From Beaufortia kweichowensis (lineage: Eukaryota > Chordata > Actinopteri > Cypriniformes > Gastromyzontidae), in the NCBI GenBank assembly GCA_019155185.1, contig CM032797.1:17136659-17200658 (forward strand): DNA of 64,000 bases. Direction: 5' to 3'. The notes beneath the pieces are model-generated. The model saw only the letters and a list, made by a program, of their open reading frames with translations, made no database searches and was not told the DNA's origin. The translations under genes were made by a program, and so were the position numbers. Below are positions 13,754 through 27,500 of the stretch, in pieces. Within the stretch, counting starts at the first letter, position 1. Each line of letters begins with the position of its first letter.

Positions 13754-14726
13754 CAGAGGTGGGTAGTAACGCGCTACATCGTTACATTTACTTGAGTAAG
13801 ATTTTTGGGAAATATGTACTTTTAAAGTAAATTTAAAAGTGGGTACTTTTACTCTTACTTGAGTATATTTCTAATAAAAATCTGTGGTCTTCATCGTAGG
13901 CAAACAATAGGATGCATTTGCAGTTTTGGTATGAGTAGACAGATAATAGATTCATATCCACTTTATCCAATGCTTTATGTGTTTTTAAGTTTCCTGCTAC
14001 GAGTGAGCTGTTAAACACAGTGACACACGAGTTTACAGAATATACACCTGATGAACAGAAGGAAGAAAACCTGTTGATGGGCGTCTGGCTCACTGTATAC
14101 TGAATCCTTAAATGTAAGAGCTTTTCACAACACACACACACACACACGTGACAACGTGAAAATGAGTTTTGTCTAAAATCAGTTTGTATTTTGTATTGTA
14201 ACTGCACATGTTTCTAGATCTGGATCATCTCAGTTTAGTTACATTATATCATTATATATACACTGTGAACTCCAAACTCTGCAGATTAACTTTGTTTTGA
14301 CATTGTCTAATGTTTCAAATAAGTTGTATACTTTGACTTAGTGACTGAATTAAATTCACAGAAATGCTTGCCTTTTTTGTGCTTGTCAATATAATATATT
14401 AGAATATAGATTAAATACACTCTATAATATATTTAATATATTGCAAATGTATATCCTTATGGTAATAATATAATAACATGAAAATGAAACATGAAAATAT
14501 AATATAAAATATTGGCAATATTATTAATGTAATATTATTAATGGTATATAATCAGATTCAAAGTAACTAATAACTTGCTACTTGAGTAGTTTTTTCATTG
14601 CATACTTTTTTATTTTTACTCAAGTAATTTTAAGACAGTGACTTTTACTTTTACTTGAGTAACATTTTCTATAGTTACTTGTACTTTGTACTTGAGTAAA
14701 ATGTTTAGCTACTCTAGCCACCTCTG
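13754..14726 (+). mobile_element. hAT-like non-autonomous DNA transposon, copy 2 (complete)
   Basis: The left end is CAGAGGTGGGTAGTAACGCG at 13754. The right end, read on the minus strand from 14726, is CAGAGGTGGCTAGAGTAGC, so the termini are imperfect inverted repeats. Many TTACTTGAGTA/TACTCAAGTA motifs lie just inside both ends. Flanking 8-mers CGTCTCAA (13746-13753) and CATCTCAC (14727-14734) agree at 6 of 8 positions, consistent with a decayed 8-bp hAT target-site duplication. There is no transposase frame; the 124-aa minus-strand frame matches the one in copy 1 and is probably non-coding. It lacks the 291-bp internal segment found in copy 1. Confidence 0.8.
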
Positions 14727-17700
14727 CATCTCACCAGCCTGAAGTCAATTATCTGCCTGTCGAGGTAGACTGTGTGCTGTGCTATCGGATAAAAGAGGAT
14801 TAAACTGCTTATAAACAAATATGGTCAAGCACACCGAAAAACAGAAAAAATAAAATACATTTTGTACAGAAATAAAGTGTAAACTCTATAAAGTAAAATT
14901 TAAACTTAACATTTAGGTTTGTACTTGTGTAAAAGATTTTTGTTAGTGTATAAGAGCTTTAACAGTAAAAGTACATTTTACTTGTGACTGTTTTATAAAG
15001 TTACATAAAATACACACAATTTTTAAGCAATTAGTAAAGCAGTGTAAAATTTACACCATCTGATTTATGTTTGGTGTGTACATGTGAAAAAACCTTACAT
15101 GGTTTGATTATAGTTTACTGCAGTTTTTGCAGTTATCGTTGTAAATTAAATATTATATACAGTGCTCAATCTTAATTTAATAACTGAAATAAAGATTTTA
15201 AGTACTAAAATTAATGATCGTATTTACAGTACGTTTAGTTATTTTGCATGTAGAAATACTGGAATTTGGCTTTCTAATCATTGATTTCAATAGTTGACAT
15301 TGCCTTACTAAATCAATATTAAAGATATCAAGTTTGTATTTTTACAAAATGTTCTTTACATTATGTAGAATTATGTTTTGTAGACAACAGTAAATCACAA
15401 AATTTATGAAATTATCTGGGGTTTTACAGACAGCGTCATGTTTATCATTGTGGGTTTCTCGACTCTTAAGATATCTTCTGTGTCCTTTTGTGTCATCATT
15501 GCAGCAAAGCATTTGGGAGGGACAAAAAAAAGCTGAGCTTACATAGTTTCATATAAACTCACTTGACAAAGCTGATTTATTAAACAAATGTTTCATATTT
15601 ACTGTGAAGGAACAGTAATTTAATAATTACACATGGTTGAGTTTTGTGACTGAAGAGTTTGAGCAGTTTATAGGTTTCTGAGTGATTTATGTATCAAGGT
15701 CTTTAGTGTGAAAACAACAAGCAAGACTGTTTTCAATTAAAAGTAATTTTTATCATGTTTATTTCAGTTTCAATGGAATCAAACTGTGACAAAATAAGTT
15801 ATTTGCAACAATGTATGATATAACTTAAAAATTAATATGTGTTATAATGAGAGTACTTTTTCAAAGTAAATAAATTAATTTAACTTAAAATGATTAATAA
15901 AATAATTAAAACAAGTAATTAAAAAGAAAGACTTCACTTTACTTCAATTATTACTGCATTGAGTTAGTAAATAAAAATGTTTCATCAAATTTTTACTGTC
16001 TATGTTTATTCATTCCATTTGTTTATTTTATTAGTATTTTTATTACTAACTTCTACATCTGTGAAATTTAATAAGCAAAGCACAAAAAGCACCTTATGCA
16101 AGCACCGGGCGGTAGGGGAGGGGGGGTGCATAAACCACCCTATTTTAGGCAAACATGCCTCACAAATATTATAAAATATTATATTAGCCATGAGACAATC
16201 TGGCTGGTACCAAAGCCATGAATAATGTAAAAAAAAACAAGAAGCTCTGTATAATTTATTTGCAATACTATGATGAAATTGTATGAAACAAAGGAAAGAA
16301 GCTGTAAAGTTTTGTATGCTCTGTACAATATAATGAGATATAATGTACACAACAGATGAAGTATGTGTGTTTGTTTCATGTCAACTAGGTGACAGACTCT
16401 AGAATGTTCATGAATGATATTATGAATTTACAGGTATTATCCAAAAATGTAATACGTGTTGAAACGCATGCAGTTTTTGACAGCCAGTCACAGCCTTTGG
16501 AAACCACTTTAAAATGGTTCAGTTGTCAAGATGACATTGCCTAGTTTTTTCATGAAAGTGCAAAATGAAATGACAAACAAACTAAATATAGAAAATAAGA
16601 AAAGCATTAGTGTAATTAAGCAAAAAGAGGACTGAACCAGGTCAAAATAACCTTTCAGCTATTAGCAACTAATTTCAGTTTTCGCATCTTTGCTATCTGT
16701 GTAAACTCTGTTGCTCTGTGTATAAACTGTTGCTCACTAGTAGCCTATCCATAAATTAGGCACATAAGAGTGGAAAAATGACGAACAAGGATAGTATTGT
16801 GTCAAAAGAGTTCCTGTAACATTCGGCTGCGGCAGACTCTTTCTGCCACACAAATTTATGCTACATACGAGCGTCCGGGATTTTGTGATGTTTAGTAAGA
16901 TTAAGCAGAATCCATTAAATTACATTTCTATGCTCTGCTTTATTCAGGTGGTTTTATTGGTGGGTGGCATATGTTATTTGGTTGGCATACTTAACCCCCA
17001 GGGGTCGCATTTTTTCCAGATAGCAGCAAAAAGAACTTCATTTTTGATTGTACACATAAATGTAATACATCTTTTAAATCTGTAAAGGGTCTATTTTTAT
17101 TTGTGTATACTCACAATAACAACAAAACATTATGCTTTCATAAAATTAAGAAAGTAAACAGTGTGCGTCTTCAGCCGTCTCGCCTCCTTCAGCATTTTTC
17201 TAAAACGAAACTCGGCAAATTCTTATCATAGAAACGTGAAACATATGTCTAAAGAAAGCTTAAAATGTCTTCTTTTCAAAAACAAATGTTTTCTGAATGT
17301 GTAATATGAATGAAAGTAAAGAGAGGTACAGTTTTTCCCGTCTTAGCTCATTATCTGTAATGTGCTATTCATATGGTAATCATCACACAAGGCACGCGGA
17401 AAGACAGCAACGCCCACAAACAACAGAGCTCCAAACCCAAATAAATCAACCAGATTCATGGTCAGATTTATTGATTTGACAGCAAAATCTTTGCTTTCCA
17501 CTTTTTAAAGTCCACTTTTACCTGAAAAAAACAAACGAAGGTTATTATACCTGACCAGTCAATATGCTTTCTTTAATTTTTATCAAACTTTACCATGTAG
17601 ATGTAACCATAGATTTTGCAGGACTGAATTGCATTTTTATAAACACAACAAAAAATATGGTTACTTTAGTTAAACCATGATTCCTTTTAGTTGACAAGTT

Positions 17701-19663
17701 GTTTTATATATATGTACATATTTTCCCATTGGGACTGTATTTACACCTGCAATAGGCTATGTTTCATGGCTTGGGTTTGTTTGTGATAACACAATATGTA
17801 TATGTGCCTGTAAAGGCTAAAGCTGTTTTTTGTTATGCATGGTCATTGTTAGTATTAGTGGTGGACAGTAAGCATTTTTTGGCCCATAAGATTTGTCAGA
17901 TAAAGTAGTATGATTGATTTTAAAGTTGACCTGCTTTAAACATACACTTCATTTATCCTGAAGATGCTCCAATCCACCAGTAAAAATGCAATTCTATCAT
18001 GTCTTCATCTTCTATTCAGACCTGTTTGAATTACAAAATTTCTATCTTGCTTTTTTCTCTCTCCTCCACAACATTCCTCTTTGATAGGCATATTAGAGTT
18101 TGGGTCTTTGTGTGTTTTTGTCCTTATTTCAATGACTTAAAAATTGTATAATTTTTACTAACAACGCATAAACATGGTTTTCTGAAAAACACACGTATGC
18201 ACATACATGTTCCTTATACTCTAGTACAGTTTGTGCTGAACACAGTGATGTTTGACTTTAACCATTAATGTGTTTATAAGATACTGAAAAACACACAGCA
18301 TTTCAAAACTTCTCCCGGGTCCCAAAAACACCCTCAGACCCAGAGGGTTAAGCCTATTTAACCTTGGCCAAAGCCAGCCATCTTCCACTGCCTTAAAATA
18401 CTGAATGTAGGTGGAAAACAAAATAAATAAACCAATTGTGTAATAGCAATTGTGCAGGACAGAGCAGAGTTTTTAAGAGTGTTGAGATTTCCACACACTC
18501 TCACTCAGCAGACCAAACTTTGTGAAATAATTCAGTGACATTATTAAAAGAAAACATTTGAGCCATTGTTCATTATTTCTTCTTAGTGACTTTATAGGCT
18601 TTCTGCATGTTGTTTATGAAAAAAATATGTTCTATCACTGTGTTGTATTCACAGTTTCACATCATCCAATTATATCCATACACTAAAGAAGCAGGTTGTA
18701 CTTGTGAGAACAAATCTTGTGAAAGAATTGCACCGCTACAAACAATCCTGGAAAAAAATGACAACTAGTCCTAGTCTTAGCAGTTTAAATTATTCTAATA
18801 CTGTTTATTTCAAATAGACTAATTAGGTGTAACACGCTTAGTTCAAACAGACAGACAGCTCCACTTTTTGCCACCCACCAGCATTATCTATACAGTGTTT
18901 CAGACAACACTGTGTCTGACAGACACAGACATTTTCATGACAGCTAAGAAATACCTTTTTTGTGCTTTTAAACCACACATTGTTTTTCCAGTTCAGACCC
19001 CAAATAGCAGGGGTCCAACACTTTAAAAGCCATTCTCTTTTGCTTTCCTCCTGAGTGTTGTGTAGGCTGAGTGCCCACCTAAAACACACAGAACTGAGCT
19101 GTCAGTGTGGTTCTTATTTTTTCCACCAAAACAAGGAACAAATGTGGTCTTTCATGATTACAGAAAAGGATTAAGATGAGTTTAAGATGCATTACATCAC
19201 TGGATTCACCCCAGCAGTTAAGTAAAGTTCTTTGTGTTCATGAGCAGCTTCACCTCAAGCACCAGTGATTTTCACTGAACTCAAACGTATGAGAGGGTGG
19301 AGGAGATATCATCTTCTGAAAAGATGTCTTTGATTAGACAAATATGAATAACTATCATACAACAAATGACAGAGACCACCAGTTAAGCTTATACCACTGT
19401 TAATAATATGTGTTTTAAGAAGAACATTAAGTATTTAATGCATTAATGAATACATCATAAAAAAGTAGGTTATTGTTTTTTTGACAAATAATATAATTAT
19501 TCCTGGCCTTTGGTTTTTAAAAGTTATTTATGTTTTGGAATTAACAGACTATATAAAGTCAAACCAAAATGTATTCAGGCACCTTTAACATTTCTCACAT
19601 TACCACAGTATTAGCTATAATTTAAAAATGGTAATAAAATACGACAAACACTGAGAGAAACTG
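14727..19663. other. AT-rich gene-free stretch
   Basis: No exon or RNA gene could be supported. Frames up to 114 aa (for example 16006-16350, minus) are low-complexity hydrophobic translations of AT-rich DNA. A G-run lies at 16111-16128, and a probable repeat at 18240-18350 is listed separately. Confidence 0.5.
18240..18350 (-). repeat. Probable cyprinid dispersed repeat
   Basis: On the minus strand the block reads AACCCTCTGGGTCTGAGG, then GTGTTTTTGGGACCCGGG, then AGAAGTTTTG. I recognise this wording from multi-copy sequence in cyprinid genomes. The boundaries are uncertain. Confidence 0.4.
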
Positions 19664-19919
19664 TGTCAGGACAAACTTATCTTGCGAATTCATCTATCAA
19701 TAATAACTTAGGGACCAGGTTAGGGAACACACTCCATACACATACGAGAACTGACCATGAATGGTGAAAACAGAGTCCAGATAAAGTGTCCAGGTAATGA
19801 ATAACAGGTGAATACAATAATGGCTGACAGGTGACAGTAATCAAAGATGGAGGACGGTGCTGGTGCAAAGGATAATGGGAACTGGAGTCCATGGGGAGTT
19901 GCAGGGTGAAACCGTGACA
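19664..19919 (-). mobile_element. Solo-LTR-like fragment
   Basis: A 256-bp segment bounded by TGTCAGG and CCGTGACA, so it has 5-bp TGTCA/TGACA inverted ends as in retroviral-type LTRs. On the minus strand it starts TGTCACGGTTTCACC and carries CACCTG, TTACCTGGACAC and TGGACTCTG words that I associate with cyprinid Gypsy-type LTRs. No gag or pol remnant is nearby and no clear target-site duplication is visible, so the call is tentative. Confidence 0.4.
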
Positions 19920-20529
19920 GCAAGGTGGCTATTATTTATTTTTACTATTGCATAAAGGCCTAAATATGTAAATACATTTTACCCAATGTGCGCTAATTAG
20001 TAGAAAAAATCTTCATCACAATAAACAAACCCCTAATGTCTACCTCTATTAAATTATCACTGTCAACCTTATTATCAAAGATAGAAAACCTGAGCGGTTT
20101 CCACGACGATAGCTTAACTTTGCCATTGATTTACACTCCCGAATAAGCAAAAGAAGTCATAGACACTATAATGAAAACCAGCACATCCCAAGTTGTGTGT
20201 GTTTGTATCAACACACAGCATGCGGGTGTATATGGTGTGGTTGTGTGTGAGAGAGGGGAGGGTAATTACACTGTAAGCACGCACACTGCGGTAAAGGAGG
20301 GTGGGACAGTTCAGACGTTGCCTTGTAATCAAGAAGTATTTCTACATTTTAAATTACTTCATTGTCATCTCAAAATACACAAGCAGATGGGCAAACGCAG
20401 AGGTGGAACCACAAATAACAACACACTACTTCTTTTAAGGCTGAAGAAAAAGCTTTGTGCTCAGTTCATGCCTGTTATTTTCCTCTGCTGGATATACAGA
20501 AGGATTCATGAGAATAAACAGCAACCATA

Positions 20530-20664
20530 AAAGCATTTACATTCATGCATTTGGCAAGCAATTTTGTTTAAGGTATCCATTTGTATGCTTTTGTGCTTCC
20601 TAGGATTCAAACCCGTGACTTTGATGATGCTGGCAATATTTTCTACCATCTGAGCAGCAGGAAC
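20530..20664 (-). mobile_element. Degenerate tRNA-derived SINE
   Basis: Read on the minus strand, the head GTTCCTGCTGCTCAGATGG resembles a tRNA A box and CACGGGTTTGAATCC a B box, 30-40 bp apart as in RNA polymerase III promoters. The body ends in a CCAAATGCATGAATGTAAATG tail known from cyprinid SINEs. The head is mutated, so it is an old copy. Confidence 0.6.
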
Positions 20665-23600
20665 AATATGTAAAAACCTCAATATCCAATCAGATATATG
20701 CAGTCATAAGCTAAACATCATTTAGACAAAAGAAGCCATCTGAATGTATATTTATGGTTAAAGTTAAAGCTCTGATAGGACTTCAAAGATATTTGCTTTG
20801 CCGATATTGATGCATCAGTCTTTTGGTAATTTATGCATTTGTTTTAGTTTTTCATGAGCGTCTGTTCTCTTTTCATCAATGTTCACATGCAAAGCCCACA
20901 GGGGCCCACCGCTCCTTATCCTGTGCCATCATCCTCATCTAATATACAGCATATGGTCCTGTAACTTCCCTCCCCATAAATGGAAACTCTAAGCAAGAAT
21001 CATGTTGGCAACTGCCATAAGACGTATCATCTCTTACTCATTTACTGATTTCAAGATAGTTACGCTACATTGGTGTTATTATATCAATGCCCTCATCTTA
21101 CGACTCCAAATGTCTGTTATATCTTTTGGATCTTCACTGCAGACACTGCCTCTACTTGCAAATGATGAAAATTATTCATCTGTTTCTCATCTGAGAGAGC
21201 AAATCTCTTTTTTGAGAATGCTTTTGGCAAAAGCTTAAAATACAATTTGTCCTTAATTTTCTAATTCTTGTTTTCATGTAAATATGTTTTCACTGACAGA
21301 CAGTGCATGTGTAATGCATTAGTTAGATAAAGTGAACTGGGATTTAAAGAAATTTCTTTTTTAATTATATGATTTAATTATATTCTTATTTAAGTAATGA
21401 CTAACATCAAAATAACATGAAGGCGTTTTAGTCGAATTAGTTGAATGAGCTCTTATACAAAAAACAACAATGAAGTTGGTGGAACAGTTTCCTTTCACTT
21501 GTTGACCTACTGTGGAGTGTTCTTGGACGGATTTCAATCAGACTGCATTACAGAACTAGAAGTTCTTTTAAATAAATAAACTCTCAAGCACATATCCTGA
21601 AATGAGCTCCAATAGCCAGTTACTGGGAACCACCTTAATGTCAGAAGCCAGAAGCATAATGGAGCAAGAATACAGAAGCCATCAGTCTGCCATGATGTAA
21701 GAACCCCACTCAGTGGTTTTTTGGGTTATTACTTCTGCAGTGTCTGTTTGATATTATAGACCTGACATATTTTAGTAGCCTTAAATAGCAGTGAACAATA
21801 GTATGCTAATTTAGAAAAGAAAAAATATCCTAAAAAGATGTAATGATCAAAATGTTTCTCATGACCTTAAAACCTTTTGATCTGATGATGCATAAATGTT
21901 TGAAATTCGTGTTCTATAAAAAAATATAACATGTTAATGTTTTTAATGACAAAACTACATTTTAAAAATGGCAAGAGTATATTTTTGCAAATTCTAGGCC
22001 AAGGATGACTACACTGATAACTTATAACAAGTTTTCATTTGTTTTCGATTTCTTTTTTGTCGAAAAACATAATTCCAATAATTAAATTGTGTAATTTTAT
22101 AGTTTTCATAAGTGCAGTATTTATACTTAAAGCTACAGTATAAGCAATTTTGCATAGTATGGAATTATGCAGCAGGCTCTTTCTGATGTTGGTTAAGATA
22201 TTTTGCTGCTCCTGTAAGATCATTTCCAAAACCAAAAAACGAATAATAGCCTTTTCATTTAAATAACATTATGACAATAAATGAATAAATGTCAGTAGAG
22301 GAACAGAAGAATATAACTTGCCCAACAGCTGCTTCTCATAGCAAGACATGTGCAAGACAATTAAAGTGAAAAATTAAGAGGCCAGCATATTTATAATGTG
22401 AAAAAACATTTTTGGAGATTATCATTGCTTATATCATAGAATTAAGAAATAACTACTTAATGTAAAAAGCTAGTAAAACATATACATAGCCAAAAAAGTT
22501 ACCATTACATTAAAAGTTTTACAGTTTGGTGGGTAAGACTAAGTGTTTGTAGATTCTTAAAGCAGTGGGTATATGCAAGTTCCAGTAAACATTCTGAATG
22601 AGTTTAATTAAGAATGAAACATGATTTGCACTGTGTAAGGGCATGTAAAGGGCATGGCCAGGATTTTATCCCACTCACTAATGAAGGCAGGCTTGATACA
22701 GCCATGACAAGAATATAGGAAATATTAATCACTTTCAGAGTTTGTCATGATCTCATCAGGGATGGACCAGAAATACACCCTGGATACAGTATGCCAATCT
22801 GAGAGGTAAGGATCATTATTTTCGTTGTCTGGTTAAAACACTGTTTACTTTCTGTATGATGGATAATTTCATTAAAGACTATAAAGAATAAATTTGGTTC
22901 TGTTTGGCTCAGTAGTCCCTCTGGTGGGATTTATTGGTATCAGGTCTGTAAAACTGGCATTACTTAAAAAACCTTACATACACCCAAAAAAACACCACTT
23001 CAGTGAAAAACAAGTTCGCAAACATTCATTATTTTGTTTTGTTGTGGATCTTAAAATAAAAAATGGTATTAAAAACACACAATTAATTTTTTACACATCT
23101 CCAGTTAAGTAAAATCACTATAGTACGACAAGATAGAAAAATATTTATTTAATAAGGAATTGCGAGAGCTGCACACTTGTCATGTATATTTTGGGCTTTT
23201 TAACTTTTTGGTTAAGAATTGTGGGGCACCCCTAATGTAATATAATTAATTTCACAAAAAATAAATAAAGTCTTCGAATCGAGGAAAATGCTTTTCTGTC
23301 AGGTCAGGTCAGAACATACCTTGTTTTCTTTGAAATACTGAGAAAAATAGTAATGTACATCTTAAGTAATAATTTAATGTATTTGAGAAAACAAGCAGGC
23401 AAATAAAAATACAATCACAGTGGCGGGCTCCTTTCTGTATTTTTTTCACAGAATTAAAATGTTGCAGTTATTTACAGATATATATACTCCAAAAACAGAC
23501 AATAACTGATGGGTCCTCTCTGGTACAACAACAGTGCAATAAATATATTTGTATTATAATATAAATATGAAATAGCAAATAATATGTACAGTAGTATAAC

Positions 23601-24170
23601 TATAAGAATAACTATGGAGAACAGTCAAAAACGTAAGTCATAAATAAATTGCAGAACAACAATAAAATAAATACTAGAATAGTATCGTGAATAGTACCAT
23701 AATATAATATCATAATATTAATAGATTGATAATAGTAATATGTAGGGCCTATATTGCATATATGTGTAATAATAATGTTACATTAGAACTAGTAGGTTGG
23801 CATACTCGATTTTGAGAGAAAAACTGCAGTATAAACGAATTATCTCGGTTACAGGCTATTTATTTTATAATAGAAAATATGACAAATGCTGAAACTATTT
23901 CTGAAAGAATTTAAAAACTTTCTGAAGTCTGGACTCACAGCTAAATAGCGCTATCGCTAGCTATTAATAGTCTGACTCCATACTGCCATAGTGTCAACAA
24001 AATGTTTTAATGACCAAATACAAACAAAAATAATTTTTTGGTATTACATGTGAAAGGTAATTTCCTGAAAACTGTTTTAAATTGTGCGGCGGCTTGCACA
24101 GCCCCAAGCAGCACACGAAACAGGCATTTTCTCCAGTCCTGTAATGAGAGTTATGGAAACGTTGACCTAG
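20665..24170. other. Gene-free stretch upstream of kif2c
   Basis: AT-rich, notably at 23480-23800. Frames of 60-80 aa lack motifs. No RNA gene was recognised. Confidence 0.45.
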
Positions 24171-24172
24171 CT

Positions 24173-24183
24173 AAGATGGCGAC
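24173..24183 (+). promoter_or_regulatory. YY1-like element
   Basis: AAGATGGCGAC differs by one base from the YY1 promoter motif AAGATGGCGGC. It lies about 370 bp upstream of the kif2c start codon, at the edge of the GC-richer promoter block. Confidence 0.3.
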
Positions 24184-24294
24184 GGCGTTGACGTACGATT
24201 CAGCTGCCAATGTCGCGTCTAGGTTTTATATATATGTCTATGCTTGGTTCAATGTGGCGGTGCAGCGTGTGACGACACTCGTCTCTAAGCTCTG

Positions 24295-24425
24295 ATTGGT
24301 GAATGGAAATGTCAGTCATTTTCGCATTTCGTCAGTCATTTCTCGGAGGCTACAGCGCTCCGATTGGACTAGACGAAATACCTCCTCCTTAAATAATCCA
24401 ATAACTTCCGCTGACGATTTTTGAA
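24295..24425 (+). promoter_or_regulatory. kif2c promoter: three CCAAT boxes plus CHR element
   Basis: ATTGG occurs at 24295-24299 and 24363-24367 and CCAAT at 24398-24402; the last two are 35 bp apart, the spacing usual for NF-Y pairs. TTTGAA, the cell-cycle homology region, lies at 24420-24425, about 120 bp before the ATG. CCAAT boxes plus a CHR form the standard layout of late cell-cycle (G2/M) promoters bound by NF-Y and the DREAM/MuvB complex, which fits a mitotic kinesin. No TATA box is evident. The transcription start was not located. Confidence 0.55.
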
Positions 24426-24541
24426 TGTGAGGCGGTTGATTTCTTTGGATTTAAGGGCAAAGTTTGACGGTAAAAACAGTACATTTCATTTCTAACATTT
24501 AGAGACGTTTATTAAAAGCTATCGTCAAATTACAGCTTAAG

Positions 24542-27500
24542 ATGGATCCTGCGTGGTCGAAACTCCTCATTGGGATTGCTGTCAATATAAGTCGTAGTGA
24601 TGGTAAGATGATCGTTTGCTAAGAAGCTAATGTTTTACTTTTGCCTACTTAAGCACAGACTCATGCTACATGCTGAAATGCACAGCGGTTCAATGTGTTA
24701 TAGCCTCAATAAAATGTTTGTCACAAACAAAGTTGCATAAAAAAAAATCAAAACAAAGAAAAAGCTTTTGTGTGTATATATGTATGTGTCATTGTATGTA
24801 GTTTCTTGTTCATAGCTTTAATTTAGATGGTGACTGAAACGGACAGTCTTGAGATTTTCTTTATTTCCTTTAAGTAAATGACGTCATTTAGCATTCTTAT
24901 ACACATCACCTAGTTGGCCTGGGTTGCTTATAAGATCAATTAAGATTTTTATGAATGTCACTCTTTCTGTCAACACAGGGAGAATACACAGTGCCACAGT
25001 GAAAACTGTCAATGTCACTAAAGCCTCGGTAAATGTGGAATGGTTTGAGAAAGGATTGACCAAAGGAAAAGAGGTTTGTGCTAAATTGACTTATTTAATT
25101 TCACGGAACGATGTTGGTGTTTATGGTATTGTATAAGAGATGTTGTCTAGGTTATCACTGTTATCAAGGTTAATATATTGTTCGTTCCATAGGTTGACCT
25201 GGATGAACTCAAGCAACTCAATTCTGACCTTATGCAACACCTTCAACCATGCCGTCAAGAAGAGCCCGAGTCCGTGTCTAACGCTGCACCTGTGACAAAA
25301 ACGACAAAAGTGAGTTCTTTGTTTGTCCAAATATAATCATTTACATTTAGGCATTTAGCTGACACTTTTATCCAAAGCGACTTACAAATATTAGGAGACA
25401 AATCTTCTTAAGGATGGACTTGGCACTGTCATTTTGCAGTTTGTTAACACAGTGTGGTCAGAATCGAGACTACAAAAAGTGGTAGTGTAAAATTAGGCTA
25501 AGAAACTGAAAATCTAACTTCATGGTGGTCATGATGTTAACATGTTTGCTGTGATCAATCCACATACAAATGCTCAGTTTCATGTTTGTTTCAGAATGCC
25601 AGAGCATCCGAACTTCCTTCAAGGTCATCAAGAATACCTGCACCATCAGAAGGTAAATGCATTCTGCTTTGATCCCTGTACAAACAAAGGAATTACCAGT
25701 AGGTATGGCTGAAATTAAAGTTATAGGCATCATACAGTAATCTTATGGTGTGTCTCCCATTTGAAGCTGCTTCTCAGGACTGTCCATCTGAAGAGCCAGG
25801 TTTGCATGAAGTTCATGTTTTCTTCATGTCCTGATGCAATCACTCACTAATGGTTAAAGGATTAAAACGGACATGAGTGGTATCATTAGGGATAATCGGG
25901 GTGTCTCTTCTGTATTTCTCTCCTGTTAATTTGACCTCTTATAGCAGACTGTCTAGAGATGTCTCCGATGACTTTAACAAATGTTCTGATTGCTGAGATG
26001 GTGCAAATGTCCTCATAGTGATCAAAGCACTGTAAATGATTGGTTGTCACTAAAGGGTGAAATAAAGTAATGAGTGTTCTATATGATATCACATGTCCTA
26101 CACATTTTGCATGGCTACATTTTTGGACTGTCTAAATTTTAAAAAGTAACTTGAAAAGCTTGTATAGATATGCATCAGTTACTGCTTGAATCTAAAAAAT
26201 TCATTGAGAATATCCCTCTTTCAGCCTCTAGAAGGATGACCACACGTCAGACGTGTTTATTCCGTCAGCCTGCTCCTCCACCTGTGGTCTCAGTCACGAC
26301 TGCAGAGGACCGTCTCTCTCAAGATCTTCCTTCATCTACAATCCCTAAACCTTCTGGTCAGCCTTTCACATCATGATATATAGTGATGTATTCAGAAGAT
26401 TGTGTTGCAATGGCATAATAGTGATGTTGATGGATTGGCAGGCTACCAGAGGCGACTTGTTTCAAAGCCAGCATCTCCTCTACTACCAACCACTGAGGCT
26501 ATATGTGAGAGTGAGGCTTCCAAATGTGCTCCCATGGGTCCACCAAGTATGTACGGTTTTGGATTTCTCAGACATTATGGATGTCATTTCCACATCATTA
26601 TAAAGGTTATTAGTAGCGTTTGCAACATAGTTATGGTGTGACGTAAATTATAGCACATTTCATTTATTATTTTACGTTTTTACATTTTCATTTACACTGG
26701 GGGCCAAAAGTTTAGAATAGTGTACAGAATGTGCTGTTTCGCATGGAAGTTGATGCTTTAATTCACTGACGTGGCAGCTGATCACAATGTACTATCATGC
26801 ACTGTCAAGACACTAATAACATGAACAAAATATTGCATACATAACTGCATATGTGTCATAACATAATTTGAGCATTTAATCCGTGTGATCTCTCTCTGAT
26901 GTTAAAGATCATTACCAAAACTGATTTACTCAAATGTTAATCTTTTCGGCCATCGCATGTCTCAAGTCTCAGAGATGAACAAAGTGTCCAACAAACGCTT
27001 GTCTCTGGCAAAAATCCCTGAAACACAGAAGAGAGGAAAGGTACCACATATCACACTTATTGTTCTTAGACCCAATCACCCTGAAGTCTACATTTTCCCT
27101 ACAATAGAACTAAACTGTTTTCCGTGTCTAATGTATTGCTAGTTTGGAGATGCATGTCGCCGTAACAAACAGTTCCATCAGATGATTGAGGAATACAGAG
27201 AGACTGTGGAGAAAGTGCCCATATCTTTGTCTGATCCGGTGAGTCAAAGAGCATATATGTCTGAAAATTCCAAGAAATCTACAAAAAAGTTGATTATGTT
27301 CTAATGCAAGATGCATCTGTTAGGTCAAAGCCCAAAGAATATGTGTCTGCGTTCGCAAACGGCCACTGAATAAGAAAGGTAGGCTCTTCAGTTGTTCCTT
27401 AATTGAATTGTATTGTTTCTTTGTGCATCTTATTTCACTGAGTGTTTGTGCTCAGAGCTAGCCAAGAAAGAGATTGATGTGGTCACCATCCCTGGTAATG

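Noticed and set aside
20530..20664. tRNA gene on the minus strand
   Set aside because: A and B box words are present, but no cloverleaf can form and it carries a SINE tail, so it is a degenerate retroposon.
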